Of a stretch of 64,000 nt of DNA, positions 17,322 through 27,504 are shown one piece after another (the stretch's first letter is position 1; every line of letters begins with the position of its first letter). The stretch is from Neobacillus bataviensis. Lineage in GTDB: Bacteria; Bacillota; Bacilli; Bacillales_B; DSM-18226. The notes under the pieces are model-generated. The model searched no databases. It was not told the origin of the DNA and saw only the letters and a program-made list of their open reading frames with translations. Location: positions 62,001-126,000 of the forward strand of contig NZ_JAHXYW010000011.1 in NCBI RefSeq assembly GCF_019969725.1, in the 5' to 3' direction. A program made the translations under genes and the position numbers.

Positions 17322-19736
17322 TTATTTCGTAAGGCGTTCAAAATCCACTTTCGGAGCCAATGCATCACTTACTTTTTCGACAATCATATCATGATCGACG
17401 GTAAAGGCAGCCGTTCCATTAATGTTTTCTGAAGAGGCCCCCACCTTTACTGTATAGGTGCCTTTTTCAAGAACCCATGCGTTTTTCTCCTCATCAAAAG
17501 AAGCAAGGTCCTTCGCATTAAGTTCGAATTGGAGCAACTGACGCTGGTGTGGCTTAAGCTCCTTAGTCTTTCCAAAGGCTTTTAGTTCAACAGCTGGTTT
17601 TTCAAGCTTCCCATCTGGAGCGGAAACATATACTTGAACTACTTGCCTTCCAGAAAGCTCACCTGTATTTTCTACTAAAGCTGATACTTTAAGCTTGTCA
17701 TTGAATTTCTTGCCTTCACTAATATTCACATGACCAATGTTGAAGTTTGTATAGGACAATCCATACCCAAATTCATAGGCAGGCTTCACACCGAACGTAG
17801 TATTGTAGCGGTAACCGACAAAAATATCTTCGGTATATACGACCTGTGTTGGATTCTCTGCAGGTGTACCTGGGAAGCTATTGGCCGATGCCACATCACT
17901 GTATTTTACAGGGAAGGTAGATGCTAATCTTCCGGACGGGTTGACTTTACCGGAAATAACATCGGCAACAGCATATCCTGCTTCTTGGCCTGGCTGCCAA
18001 GCTAAAAGAATAGAGTCAACTTTATCCCGCCAGCTGGCTACCTCGATAGGTCCGCCAATATTCAAAATAACAGCTACTTTCTTCCCCTGCTTATGGTACT
18101 CCGCTGAAACTTTTGAAATCATGTCTTCCTCTGCATCACTTAATAGGAAATCCCCTTTTACAACTGTACGATCAGCACCTTCTCCAGAATTTCGACCTAT
18201 GACAATGATGCCGATATCCGATTCTTTGGAAGCAGTGGCAATTTCGCTATCTGCTAGAGGCTTTTCAGGGATTGCTGGGATAAGCTTGCCAAAATCCTCG
18301 CCCCATGGACTTGGTTTAATCTTATACTGATCCTGTGAGCGCAAGTTATCAATATATGTCTTGTATTCCTGCAATATTCCTTGATTTAGTTGGTATCCGG
18401 CACTCTTTAATCCATCTACAATTGAAGTGATATAGGCAGCATTAACATCACCGCTGCCGGTTCCGCCTTTAACTGTTTCAATTTGTGTATTACCGAATAA
18501 TGCGATTTTCTCATCCTTGCTTATTGGCAATGGCATCTTGTTATTCTTTAAGAGAACCATACCTTCTGCAGCGGCTTTTCGAGCGGTTTGAGCATGTGCA
18601 GCCAAGTCAGGCTTGTCTGAGTTTTGGTACTTTTTAAACTCAGGAGTTTGGATCAGAATCTGAAGGATGTTCTTAATATTGCGATCAAGCACCTTTTCTT
18701 CCAAATTTCCACTTTCCACAGCTGTTTTAATCAGATCAGATTGCGCTGTGGAACCTGGCATGATCATGTCATTACCTGCTTTCATTTGTTCAACCGGATT
18801 ATCTCCGCCAAACCAGTCTGTCATAACAAAGCCTTTATAGCCCCAGTCCTTACGCAATACAGTTGTTAATAAATCTGCATTTTGAGAAGTATACGTTCCA
18901 TTGAGTTTGTTATAGGAACTCATAACAGACCATGGATTCGATTCCTTGACAGCGATTTCAAAACCTTTTAGATAAATCTCCCTTAATGCTCGTTCAGATA
19001 CGACGGTATCAATACTATTTCGTTTTGTTTCCTGATTATTAGCAGCGAAGTGCTTAATTGTTGCTCCAACACCGTTTGATTGTACTCCGTTCACCATTGC
19101 TGCAGCCATTTTCCCTGCGATTAAAGGATCCTCCGAATAATATTCAAAGTTTCGTCCGTTCAATGGGTTACGATGAATATTGAGTGCCGGTGCTAATAAA
19201 AGGTCGACACCATATTCTTTCACTTCATTTCCTTGAGCTCTACCTACAGCTTCTACTGTTGCAGGATCCCATGTCGAAGCTAGTGCTGTAGCGATTGGGA
19301 AAGCGGTTGCATAATAAGTTTGTGTTTGGCCTGGTCTTGATGGCCTGATTCTAAGTCCTGCCGGCCCGTCAGCGAGACGAAGCTCAGGTATTCCCAATCG
19401 AGGGATTCCATATGTACCACCTACCGCACCAGTTACTTCAAATGGAGGTGTCCCTCCGAATCCAGGCATTCCTACACCCACTACAAATTTTGCCTTTTCA
19501 TCAACGGTCATGGCATGAATGACGCTGTCAATAGATGCCGCGTCTGTTAAGTAGGGGGCAGCAGTTGTTGTAATTTTAGATGATGTTTGGCTTTGATTCA
19601 CTGTTTCTGAAGCATTTGAAGAGGTCGGAACTTGAGCAGAAGCAATGTCATAGGTGAGTCCTGAGAGAGCTATTGTTGAGGCAACCGTAAAAGCTAGTAA
19701 TTTGGTTCTTTTTCTCTTTTTCCAATTTTTTAACAT
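17322..19736 (-). CDS. Secreted GH3 glycoside hydrolase (beta-glucosidase/beta-xylosidase type)
   Basis: This 804-residue protein has a signal peptide cleaved near residue 34 (after ASA). The GH3 N-terminal barrel includes LADGPAGLR, YYSEDPLIAG, IKHFAANNQE and the catalytic nucleophile Asp307 in FVMTDWFGG. The GH3 C-terminal domain and a fibronectin-III-like C-terminal domain follow (VYVSAPDGKLEKPAVELKAFGKT). AAAGGAG precedes the ATG. It is divergent from a paralog at 20110. The sugar specificity cannot be read from sequence; beta-glucosidase, xylosidase or galactosidase are all possible. Confidence 0.9.
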   Translation of the reverse strand: MLKNWKKRKRTKLLAFTVASTIALSGLTYDIASAQVPTSSNASETVNQSQTSSKITTTAAPYLTDAASIDSVIHAMTVDEKAKFVVGVGMPGFGGTPPFEVTGAVGGTYGIPRLGIPELRLADGPAGLRIRPSRPGQTQTYYATAFPIATALASTWDPATVEAVGRAQGNEVKEYGVDLLLAPALNIHRNPLNGRNFEYYSEDPLIAGKMAAAMVNGVQSNGVGATIKHFAANNQETKRNSIDTVVSERALREIYLKGFEIAVKESNPWSVMSSYNKLNGTYTSQNADLLTTVLRKDWGYKGFVMTDWFGGDNPVEQMKAGNDMIMPGSTAQSDLIKTAVESGNLEEKVLDRNIKNILQILIQTPEFKKYQNSDKPDLAAHAQTARKAAAEGMVLLKNNKMPLPISKDEKIALFGNTQIETVKGGTGSGDVNAAYITSIVDGLKSAGYQLNQGILQEYKTYIDNLRSQDQYKIKPSPWGEDFGKLIPAIPEKPLADSEIATASKESDIGIIVIGRNSGEGADRTVVKGDFLLSDAEEDMISKVSAEYHKQGKKVAVILNIGGPIEVASWRDKVDSILLAWQPGQEAGYAVADVISGKVNPSGRLASTFPVKYSDVASANSFPGTPAENPTQVVYTEDIFVGYRYNTTFGVKPAYEFGYGLSYTNFNIGHVNISEGKKFNDKLKVSALVENTGELSGRQVVQVYVSAPDGKLEKPAVELKAFGKTKELKPHQRQLLQFELNAKDLASFDEEKNAWVLEKGTYTVKVGASSENINGTAAFTVDHDMIVEKVSDALAPKVDFERLTK

Positions 19737-20005
19737 TATAAATCTCCTTTCAAATTTGGTTTTGGTTTCTAAAACGCTTTCAAATGCTAGTTTAATCTAT
19801 TTTTGATTATTTTGAATATTAGTAATAATCTGGATTAAATTGTGTATTTCTTCATTTTTTTGTCATCTATTTCTAAAAAATTGCCATATTACAAGGTTCG
19901 ACAAAGCTAGGATAATAGTCATGTCAGATATTGTAGACAATTCAGGCGGAAATATGCTTGATTTTTTTATTTATAACCGAATTTTCAGATAACAGCAAAA
20001 TAGTT
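19737..20005 (-). promoter_or_regulatory. Upstream region of the minus-strand GH3 gene with a cre-like site
   Basis: No coding sequence was recognised. TTTGAAAGCGTTTTAG on the minus strand (19784-19769) is a good CcpA cre match about 33-48 bases before the gene. An AT-rich stretch at 19815-19831 resembles the first element of the mglB promoter at 13 of 16 bases, but the rest of that layout is missing. The remaining AT-rich sequence holds nothing recognisable. Confidence 0.5.
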
Positions 20006-20088
20006 TAGATAATCACAATTTAATGCTATTTTTTGAACTTATGGAAGAATCCCCCTGCATGCTAACCTTTTTCTTGTAAGCACTTACA
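20006..20088 (+). promoter_or_regulatory. GH3 promoter region matching the mglB promoter layout
   Basis: On the plus strand TAGATAATCACAA (20006), TGCTAT (20024), TTTTGAACT (20031), ATGCTAAC (20059) and the palindrome TGTAAGCACTTACA (20075-20088) lie at offsets 0, 18, 25, 53 and 69. The mglB promoter has the same elements at 0, 18, 26, 53 and 66. This points to control by the same activator, most likely the YesN-type regulator at 13135. The palindrome may be a cre-like site downstream of the start. Confidence 0.6.
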
Positions 20089-20109
20089 TTTTTTGATGGG
20101 GGAATATTT

Positions 20110-22473
20110 GTGAAGAGTTACTACAAGGTTCTAAGTACTTCTATGTTCAGTCTTATGCTTCTATCATCAGCAGTACCCGGAAGTGTGTTTGCGGCGGAAC
20201 AGCCGGCGGCGCAAGTTTCATCTTCTACTGAAGTTGCAAAAGATAACAGCAGTACACAGAATGCTGATGCATTGCAGGAGCAGACACCGATCTTGGTTGA
20301 CCAAGCTTCCATTCCAGCAGTTATCCAAGCGATGACGCTGGACGAAAAGGTCGATTTAATTGGAGGAGCGGGTGCAGCGGTAACAGGTGCTGCTGGAGGC
20401 ACGTTTGCTATTCCACGTCTCGGTATTCCAAAACTAACGTTTGCTGATGGTCCTGCCGGGCTCAGGTTTGGATCAACAGCCAATAAGTCAACAACAGGTT
20501 TCCCAATTCCAACCGCTCTATCTTCTAGCTTCAATAAAGATTTAATGTATAATGTGGCCTCAGCAATGGGAAAAGAAACACTAGATTATGGTGTGGATGT
20601 TATTTTAGGACCTGCCTTGAATATACATAGGGATCCTCGTGGCGGCAGGAACTTCGAATATTATTCAGAAGATCCAGTTCTAAGTGGTGAAATGGCTGCA
20701 CAGTTCACTAAAGGGGTCCAGGACCAAGGTGTTGGTGTAAGTATGAAGCACTTTGCCGCTAATAACCAAGAAACGAATAGACAGTCAGTAAACGAGATTA
20801 TTTCAGAGCGAGCTCTAAGAGAAATATATTTAGCTGGATTCGAGCGTGTAGTGAAAGAAGCAAAGCCATGGACAGTGATGAGTTCCTATAATTCTATTAA
20901 CGGCCCTTTCTCAGCCCATAACTCCTGGCTTCTAAATGATGTATTAAGAAGTGACTGGGGCTTTAATGGGATGGTCATGACCGATTGGGGCGGCTCGAAA
21001 AACAATGGTACTGCCATGTTAAACGGCGGTAATGATTTGTCCATGCCAAGTTTAAATGCCGTTGGTAAGGCAGCGGTAAAAGCGGCAATTTTAGATGGTT
21101 CACTCCCTGAGGAAAAACTCGATACAGCAATTGAAAATATTCTTACCTTAGTTGTCAAATCCCCAACATTTAAACAATTAAGTACAGTAGATAATTCGAA
21201 ACTAAGCGTAAGCTCGGACCTTGCTGCTGCGGATGCAAAACTTTCACGAGAAGCAGCACCAGAAGGTATGGTTTTATTAAAAAATGAGAATAAAGCGCTT
21301 CCTTTCGATAAAAAGGTCAAAAAGGTTGGTATAGTTGGTAACTCTTATACGATGCCAAGCTGCGGATTTGGTACGCCTGCATCAGCGTGTACCACAGATA
21401 ATGCGGCTTCTAAGATGTTCCTAATGGGAACCGGAAGCGCCTATGTTACACCAACCCATTCTGTTCAACTTCCAGAAGGTTTGATAAATGGTGGATATAT
21501 ACCAGTTAAAACGAACGCCGGTGGTGCAGAAATCAATGAAAATCTTACCGCTGAAGATTCTGCATATATGGCTCAGAATTCAGATATTGGTGTGATAGTA
21601 ATTGCCAGGGGATCTGGAGAAGGGGCAGATGGAAATGCGACAACCTTTGAACCGTCAGCAAAAGAATCAGCTCTAATCCAAAAAGTTTCTGCTGCCTATC
21701 ACGCTGTTAATAAAAAGGTGGTAGTAGTCTTAAACGTTGGTGCTCCGTTTAACACCGTAAGCTGGAGAGATTCCGTTGACTCGATTTTATTATCTTGGCA
21801 GCCAGGGATGGAAGCTGGTAATGCTCTTACAGATGTTCTTTCTGGCAAGGCCTATCCATCTGGTAAACTTCCAGAGACTTTCCCAGTTCGTTTGGAGGAT
21901 GCGCCAAGTTATGCAAACTTCCCAAGCTCTGACGGCAATCCAAACTTAGTAAAATACCAAGAAGATATTTACGTTGGCTACCGCTACTATTCTACTTTTA
22001 ATGTCAAGCCTGCATATGAGTTTGGCTACGGACTTTCCTACACGACATTTGATTATAGCGACTTTAAATTAAATAAAGACAACCTATCTACTAAAATCAA
22101 AGTCTCGTTTAAAGTAACGAACACTGGTACTAATGCCGGTAAAGAGGCACCACAATTATATGTAAGTGCACCTGATGGGAAGCTGGAGAAACCAGCCCTT
22201 GAGCTTAAAGCCTTCGGAAAAACGCGCGAACTAAAGCCAGGACAAAAAGAAACATTCAACTTCTTTATTGATCCAAAAGATATTGCTTCGTTTGATCAAT
22301 CTACTTCCTTATGGATAGTTGAAAAAGGCACATATAAATTCAAGATTGGAGCTTCTTCTGCCGATATCAAAGGGACAATCGAATTTAAAGTCGACAATAA
22401 TATCGTTGCCGAAGTAGACAATAACAACGGACCTGATGTGCTATTAGATAGAATATCAAAGTTTAACCAGTAG
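20110..22473 (+). CDS. Secreted GH3 glycoside hydrolase, paralog of the neighbouring GH3
   Basis: The start is GTG with a GATGGGGG ribosome binding site. The 787-residue protein has a signal peptide ending near residue 28 (SVFA), a GH3 catalytic domain with nucleophile Asp292 in MVMTDWGG and conserved YYSEDPVLSG and MKHFAANNQE, then the GH3 C domain and a fibronectin-III-like domain. An insertion around residues 415-440 contains two cysteines (PSCGFGTPASACTTD), which could form a disulfide. It is transcribed divergently from the other GH3 gene and leads an operon with the esterase 56 bases downstream. Confidence 0.9.
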   Translation: MKSYYKVLSTSMFSLMLLSSAVPGSVFAAEQPAAQVSSSTEVAKDNSSTQNADALQEQTPILVDQASIPAVIQAMTLDEKVDLIGGAGAAVTGAAGGTFAIPRLGIPKLTFADGPAGLRFGSTANKSTTGFPIPTALSSSFNKDLMYNVASAMGKETLDYGVDVILGPALNIHRDPRGGRNFEYYSEDPVLSGEMAAQFTKGVQDQGVGVSMKHFAANNQETNRQSVNEIISERALREIYLAGFERVVKEAKPWTVMSSYNSINGPFSAHNSWLLNDVLRSDWGFNGMVMTDWGGSKNNGTAMLNGGNDLSMPSLNAVGKAAVKAAILDGSLPEEKLDTAIENILTLVVKSPTFKQLSTVDNSKLSVSSDLAAADAKLSREAAPEGMVLLKNENKALPFDKKVKKVGIVGNSYTMPSCGFGTPASACTTDNAASKMFLMGTGSAYVTPTHSVQLPEGLINGGYIPVKTNAGGAEINENLTAEDSAYMAQNSDIGVIVIARGSGEGADGNATTFEPSAKESALIQKVSAAYHAVNKKVVVVLNVGAPFNTVSWRDSVDSILLSWQPGMEAGNALTDVLSGKAYPSGKLPETFPVRLEDAPSYANFPSSDGNPNLVKYQEDIYVGYRYYSTFNVKPAYEFGYGLSYTTFDYSDFKLNKDNLSTKIKVSFKVTNTGTNAGKEAPQLYVSAPDGKLEKPALELKAFGKTRELKPGQKETFNFFIDPKDIASFDQSTSLWIVEKGTYKFKIGASSADIKGTIEFKVDNNIVAEVDNNNGPDVLLDRISKFNQ

Positions 22474-22529
22474 TTTATAGGTTTATCACGATTTACGAAA
22501 CGGATAAAACATTTGGAGGTAGAGTGGAA

Positions 22530-23852
22530 ATGCTAAAAAAAATCAAAAAAAAGGCAATGTTAGCCACGATGGCGGCAACCTTAACTTTATCTTTCAATAC
22601 AAACGTTTTTGCTAAGCAAATAGAAACACAGCCAACATCATATCATACTGTTACAGAAATTGAAGATTGGGGAGCAGCGATTACTAAAGTAATCATTAAT
22701 GTAGGAAGGCCAATTCCTAAAGACTCCGTGACAACAGATACTTTCAAAGTACATGTTGTTAGAAGTGATAAAAGGTTGAAAACACCGTTCTTAGAGGAAG
22801 GCGACAGAACCGTTACAAAGGCCTATGTTTCTGATAAAGATGGGAATCCCGTTGTAGGAATGGGGAAATATGTAGTTTTGGAAATGAAAATTGGACCAAA
22901 CGTATCCTTGGGATCACCTCTTAACTATGATTTTGCCGGTACTCGATTTAATGATTGGATTGATAGTAAATATACCATCACCCAGCAAAAAGATATAGAA
23001 ACCAGTGCCGGAACAGTCTCTGGATTAGTGGTTGATACATTTGCCGGAGAAACAAGGGAACTTGTGGATGATTTTACAACAGGTAAAGCCACTTATGATA
23101 ATGTCTCCTTAACCTATGCAAGCCTTGCACCGGAAAAAGATAAGGAAAGGAATCCATTAGTCATCTGGCTGCATGGAGGTGGAGAGGGCGGCACAGATGC
23201 AACCATCCCGCTGGCTGCGAATAAAGCTGTGACCTTCGCTACGGATGAAGTTCAATCTTATTTTCATGGTGCATATGTTTTAGCACCTCAGGCACCAACC
23301 TACTGGATGGATGGTTTGAATGGAAGAGCAGATGGAACTTCCAAATATGAGCAGGCCCTTATGGCGTTAATCAATGATTATGTTGCCAAAAATCCGGACG
23401 TTGATCCAAACAGAATCTATATTGGCGGAGCGTCCAATGGCGGTTACATGACCATGCTTATGGTCCGTGATTATCCAGGATATTTTGCAGCAGCCTATCC
23501 CGTTTGTGAAGGATTAAATGATTCATTGATTTCAGACGCAGACATCGAAAAAATCAAGCAGACACCAATATGGTTTACAGCTGCAAAAAACGATACGACA
23601 TTGCCAGTTGCCATCAACACAGTCCCGACCTATAACCGCCTAGTCCAAGCAGGAGCAGCTGATATTCACTTATCACTATTTGATGATGTGCACGATACAA
23701 CCAGCTTATACCAAAATGCCGATGGAACCCCATTCCAATACAACGGACATTGGTCATGGATTTACGTTTACAACAACAAACCAACAGACACCATTAACGG
23801 CAAAACCACAACCATCATGGAATGGCTGGCAGTCCACTCTCTAACTAAATAA
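22530..23852 (+). CDS. Secreted esterase, EstA-like alpha/beta hydrolase with N-terminal Ig-like domain
   Basis: The ATG at 22530 is chosen because GGAGG lies 10 bases ahead; a GTG at 22524 is only 4 bases from it. The product is 440 residues. A signal peptide ends near residue 28 (NVFA). An Ig-like domain of about 120 residues comes next, then an alpha/beta hydrolase with LHGGGEGG (oxyanion loop) and nucleophile Ser302 in GGASNGGYM. Asp355 (TAAKNDTT) and His388 (DDVHDTT) or His407 complete a likely triad. It resembles EstA and feruloyl-esterase-like enzymes. In operon with GH3, removal of acyl groups from plant polysaccharide is a reasonable guess. Confidence 0.78.
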   Translation: MLKKIKKKAMLATMAATLTLSFNTNVFAKQIETQPTSYHTVTEIEDWGAAITKVIINVGRPIPKDSVTTDTFKVHVVRSDKRLKTPFLEEGDRTVTKAYVSDKDGNPVVGMGKYVVLEMKIGPNVSLGSPLNYDFAGTRFNDWIDSKYTITQQKDIETSAGTVSGLVVDTFAGETRELVDDFTTGKATYDNVSLTYASLAPEKDKERNPLVIWLHGGGEGGTDATIPLAANKAVTFATDEVQSYFHGAYVLAPQAPTYWMDGLNGRADGTSKYEQALMALINDYVAKNPDVDPNRIYIGGASNGGYMTMLMVRDYPGYFAAAYPVCEGLNDSLISDADIEKIKQTPIWFTAAKNDTTLPVAINTVPTYNRLVQAGAADIHLSLFDDVHDTTSLYQNADGTPFQYNGHWSWIYVYNNKPTDTINGKTTTIMEWLAVHSLTK

Positions 23853-23920
23853 GGGTGTCAGGCACCACAAAAAGACAAACAGGCCAATTTGTCCACCTAG
23901 GGTGGACAAATTGGCCTGTT
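23853..23920. terminator. Bidirectional terminator carrying the GTGTCAGGCACC repeat
   Basis: GTGTCAGGCACCAC (23854-23867) matches one end of the palindrome at 9036-9083. A hairpin with perfect 20-bp arms (AACAGGCCAATTTGTCCACC and its complement, 23878-23920) and a 3-base loop follows. It lies between two convergent genes, the esterase and the LacI-type repressor. Confidence 0.8.
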
Positions 23921-23933
23921 TTGGATTAGAAAA

Positions 23934-24929
<996 letters not shown>

Positions 24930-25988
24930 TTAATCTCCTAATGTGTTGGCAAAAAAGCGATACTTTGTTGTGGAATAGTAAACATCCTCTGGATTTAAAA
25001 TTACAGATGGAAACTCCGCATGATGAATGGCATCAGGCAGGCCTTGTGTTTCCAGGCAGACACCCAGATAATTTCTGGCCCGGACACCTGAAATCGAAAA
25101 CGGCCCTTCTAACTGATTCGAGGTATAAACAACGACACATGGCTGGTCCGTCGTAACCATCAGCGTCCGTCCACTTTCTTCATCGCTCAATACGATGCTA
25201 TTTTCACCTTTTTCCGTAAAAATAAGCGGATGATCGTAGCCGTTTCCGGCGAGCACATTTTGTGGATGTTCGGAATTCACTCCTGAAAGGATTCTACGGC
25301 CATGCTGAAAATCAAAAGGAGTTTTCTTTGCCGTAATCATTTTTCCAGTCGGTATCAAATCTTCACCCAGTTCTAAAAACCGGTCGCTTTCTAATTGAAG
25401 GATATGCTCGGTACAATCTCTTTTTAAATTGCCGCTCAGATTAAAATAGGAATGATTCGTTAAATTGACCAATGTCTTTTGATCGGTTTTCCCTTCATAG
25501 GTAATAACCAATTCGTTCTTATTGTTTAATAGATAGGTTACAAAGATGTCCAGATTTCCTGGATAGCCTTCTTCCCCATTTGGACTATGATAATAAAACT
25601 TTAGACCGACTGCTTCATCTTCCTCTATCTTTTCCACTCTCCAAACCACTGAATTAAAGCCCTTTTTCCCACCGTGTAAGTGGTTAGGATGTTCATTGTC
25701 TGCGAGTAAGTATTCTTTTCCGTCTAATTCGAACTTAGCACCTTTAATTCTTCCAGCTACCCGGCCGACAACGGAACCAAAGTAAGGGGACAAATCAAGA
25801 TAGTCCTCAAATTCCTCAAAACCGAGCACCACATTTTCAAAGTTTCCTTGCCGGTCTGGAACGATTATTTTGGTGATCACACATCCGTAATTAAGACATG
25901 AGACCGTCACCCCGGAATCGTTGATAAGCGTATATTCAATTACAGACTGGCCATCATAATTGCCAATTAATTTATCAATTATCTTCAT
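24930..25988 (-). CDS. galM: Galactose mutarotase (aldose 1-epimerase)
   Basis: The ATG at 25988 is chosen over the adjacent TTG at 25991; GGAGTGAG lies upstream. The product is 352 residues, the usual length for GalM. Family motifs include YFGSVVGRVAGRI, HLHGGKKGFNSVVW and the catalytic His in TNHSYFNLSG. The catalytic Glu is probably that in CLETQGLPDA near the C-terminus. It converts beta- to alpha-galactose for GalK. It lies 30 bases after galT in the Leloir operon. Confidence 0.95.
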   Translation of the reverse strand: MKIIDKLIGNYDGQSVIEYTLINDSGVTVSCLNYGCVITKIIVPDRQGNFENVVLGFEEFEDYLDLSPYFGSVVGRVAGRIKGAKFELDGKEYLLADNEHPNHLHGGKKGFNSVVWRVEKIEEDEAVGLKFYYHSPNGEEGYPGNLDIFVTYLLNNKNELVITYEGKTDQKTLVNLTNHSYFNLSGNLKRDCTEHILQLESDRFLELGEDLIPTGKMITAKKTPFDFQHGRRILSGVNSEHPQNVLAGNGYDHPLIFTEKGENSIVLSDEESGRTLMVTTDQPCVVVYTSNQLEGPFSISGVRARNYLGVCLETQGLPDAIHHAEFPSVILNPEDVYYSTTKYRFFANTLGD

Positions 25989-26018
25989 CAAATCTCACTC
26001 CATTTTTTCGAGAGCTTG

Positions 26019-27500
26019 TCATGATAAGGTTTCAATAAACCTGCGGAATCCAGCAGCACCTTCTTCATTCCATTTAAACACGCCGGCATCCTCTAAGCAT
26101 TTTAAAAATTTATTTCCTACTTCTTTTCTTACCAGTGATTCCACATTTGATTCTTTCGCAACAGCTTGATAGCGGTCTCTTAATTCTACTGCCCAGTTCA
26201 AATGATGCTCTTCAACCATTGCTTCTTTCCCTAGAACGAAATCCTCCACCTCTTTGAGCTCATCCTTTAAGCGGGCTGGAAGCACAGCCAATCCCATTAC
26301 TTCAATTAAACCGATGTTTTCCTTCTTAATATGATGAACATCGCTGTGCGGATGGAAGATGCCAAGCGGATGCTCCTCACTTGTCCGGTTGTTTCGTAAT
26401 ACTAAGTCGAGTTCATACACGTCACCCTTTTTGCGGGCAATCGGCGTAATTGTATTATGCGGAGTCTCTCCCGTCCATGCTAAAACTCCAACCGCCTCAT
26501 CGCTGTAATTTTTCCAATTAGCTAAAATATGGTCCGCGGCCTCAACGAGGTCGGCCTTATCTTCTGACCGGAGACGAATCACAGACATTGGCCATTTCAC
26601 AACTGCACCTTCTACTTTCGGGCATCCTGCCATTTCAAATGTCCAATCAGATTCCGCCTTTGCCATCGTAAATTCATAATTACCGCCTTGGTAATGTTCA
26701 TGCGATAAAATTGAACCGCCCACAATCGGAATATCCGCATTTGAACCAAGAAAATAATGCGGGAACTGCTCGACAAAGGATAATAATCGTTGAAACGTCG
26801 TCCGGCTTATTTTCATATCGGTATGCTTTTCCGATAAAACAATACAATGCTCATTGTAGTAAACATAGGGAGAATATTGGAGATACCAATTTTCATCCAG
26901 CAAATTCATCCGGATTATGCGGTGATTAGAGCGGGCTGGGTGGCCAATCCGCCCTGCATAACCCTCATTTTCAATACATAGCAGGCATTTTGGATATTCA
27001 TTTTTCACCGCTGCCCGTTCGGCCGCAATACTTCTTGGATCTTTCTCCGGTTTCGATAAATTAATCGTAATGTCCAATTCACCGTATTCCGTTTCAGCCT
27101 TATATTCAATATTTTTTCGAATCCGGTTCATTTGAATGTAATTGCTGTTTTTACTCAAATCATAAAAATACTGCGTTGCTTCCTGTGGATCCTGTTGATA
27201 TTTTTCATAAAAAAGCTGATTCACAGTGGATGGCCTTGCCATAAAGCAGTTCATGATTTTACTTGAAAAAATTTCTTTTTCATCAAAGAGATCCTCAATA
27301 ATACCGTGTTCGCAGGCATAATTAACGATTTCATCAAGCACATCCGGAATGGACAGATTCTTTCCAGATTTGGTTTCCTTAAAGTCTGCTAATTTCAGCA
27401 GTGAAAGAACTTGATTGCGTGCAAAAATTTCATCTTCCCTTTCAATCAGCTGTGCTTCGAGCGCTTTTTCCACTAGTTGTTGGACCAATTGATAAATCAT
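26019..27500 (-). CDS. galT: UDP-glucose--hexose-1-phosphate uridylyltransferase, Firmicutes type
   Basis: The ATG at 27500 (start MIYQLVQQLVEKAL) has AGGTGAGG right upstream; the longer frame would overlap galE. The product is 493 residues, the size of the GalT2 class of Bacillus and lactic acid bacteria rather than the 350-residue E. coli type. Conserved stretches include NDWRN-type region PKCLLCIENEGYAGRIG and GGSILSHEHYQGG, whose His residues fit the uridylylated-His region. It exchanges UMP between UDP-glucose and galactose 1-phosphate. It follows galE by 4 bases. Confidence 0.94.
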   Translation of the reverse strand: MIYQLVQQLVEKALEAQLIEREDEIFARNQVLSLLKLADFKETKSGKNLSIPDVLDEIVNYACEHGIIEDLFDEKEIFSSKIMNCFMARPSTVNQLFYEKYQQDPQEATQYFYDLSKNSNYIQMNRIRKNIEYKAETEYGELDITINLSKPEKDPRSIAAERAAVKNEYPKCLLCIENEGYAGRIGHPARSNHRIIRMNLLDENWYLQYSPYVYYNEHCIVLSEKHTDMKISRTTFQRLLSFVEQFPHYFLGSNADIPIVGGSILSHEHYQGGNYEFTMAKAESDWTFEMAGCPKVEGAVVKWPMSVIRLRSEDKADLVEAADHILANWKNYSDEAVGVLAWTGETPHNTITPIARKKGDVYELDLVLRNNRTSEEHPLGIFHPHSDVHHIKKENIGLIEVMGLAVLPARLKDELKEVEDFVLGKEAMVEEHHLNWAVELRDRYQAVAKESNVESLVRKEVGNKFLKCLEDAGVFKWNEEGAAGFRRFIETLS

Positions 27501-27504
27501 TTCC

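Noticed and set aside
19815..19831. Possible third copy of the mglB-type activator site upstream of the minus-strand GH3 gene.
   Set aside because: Only the first element is similar and the TGCTAAC element at the expected distance is missing.
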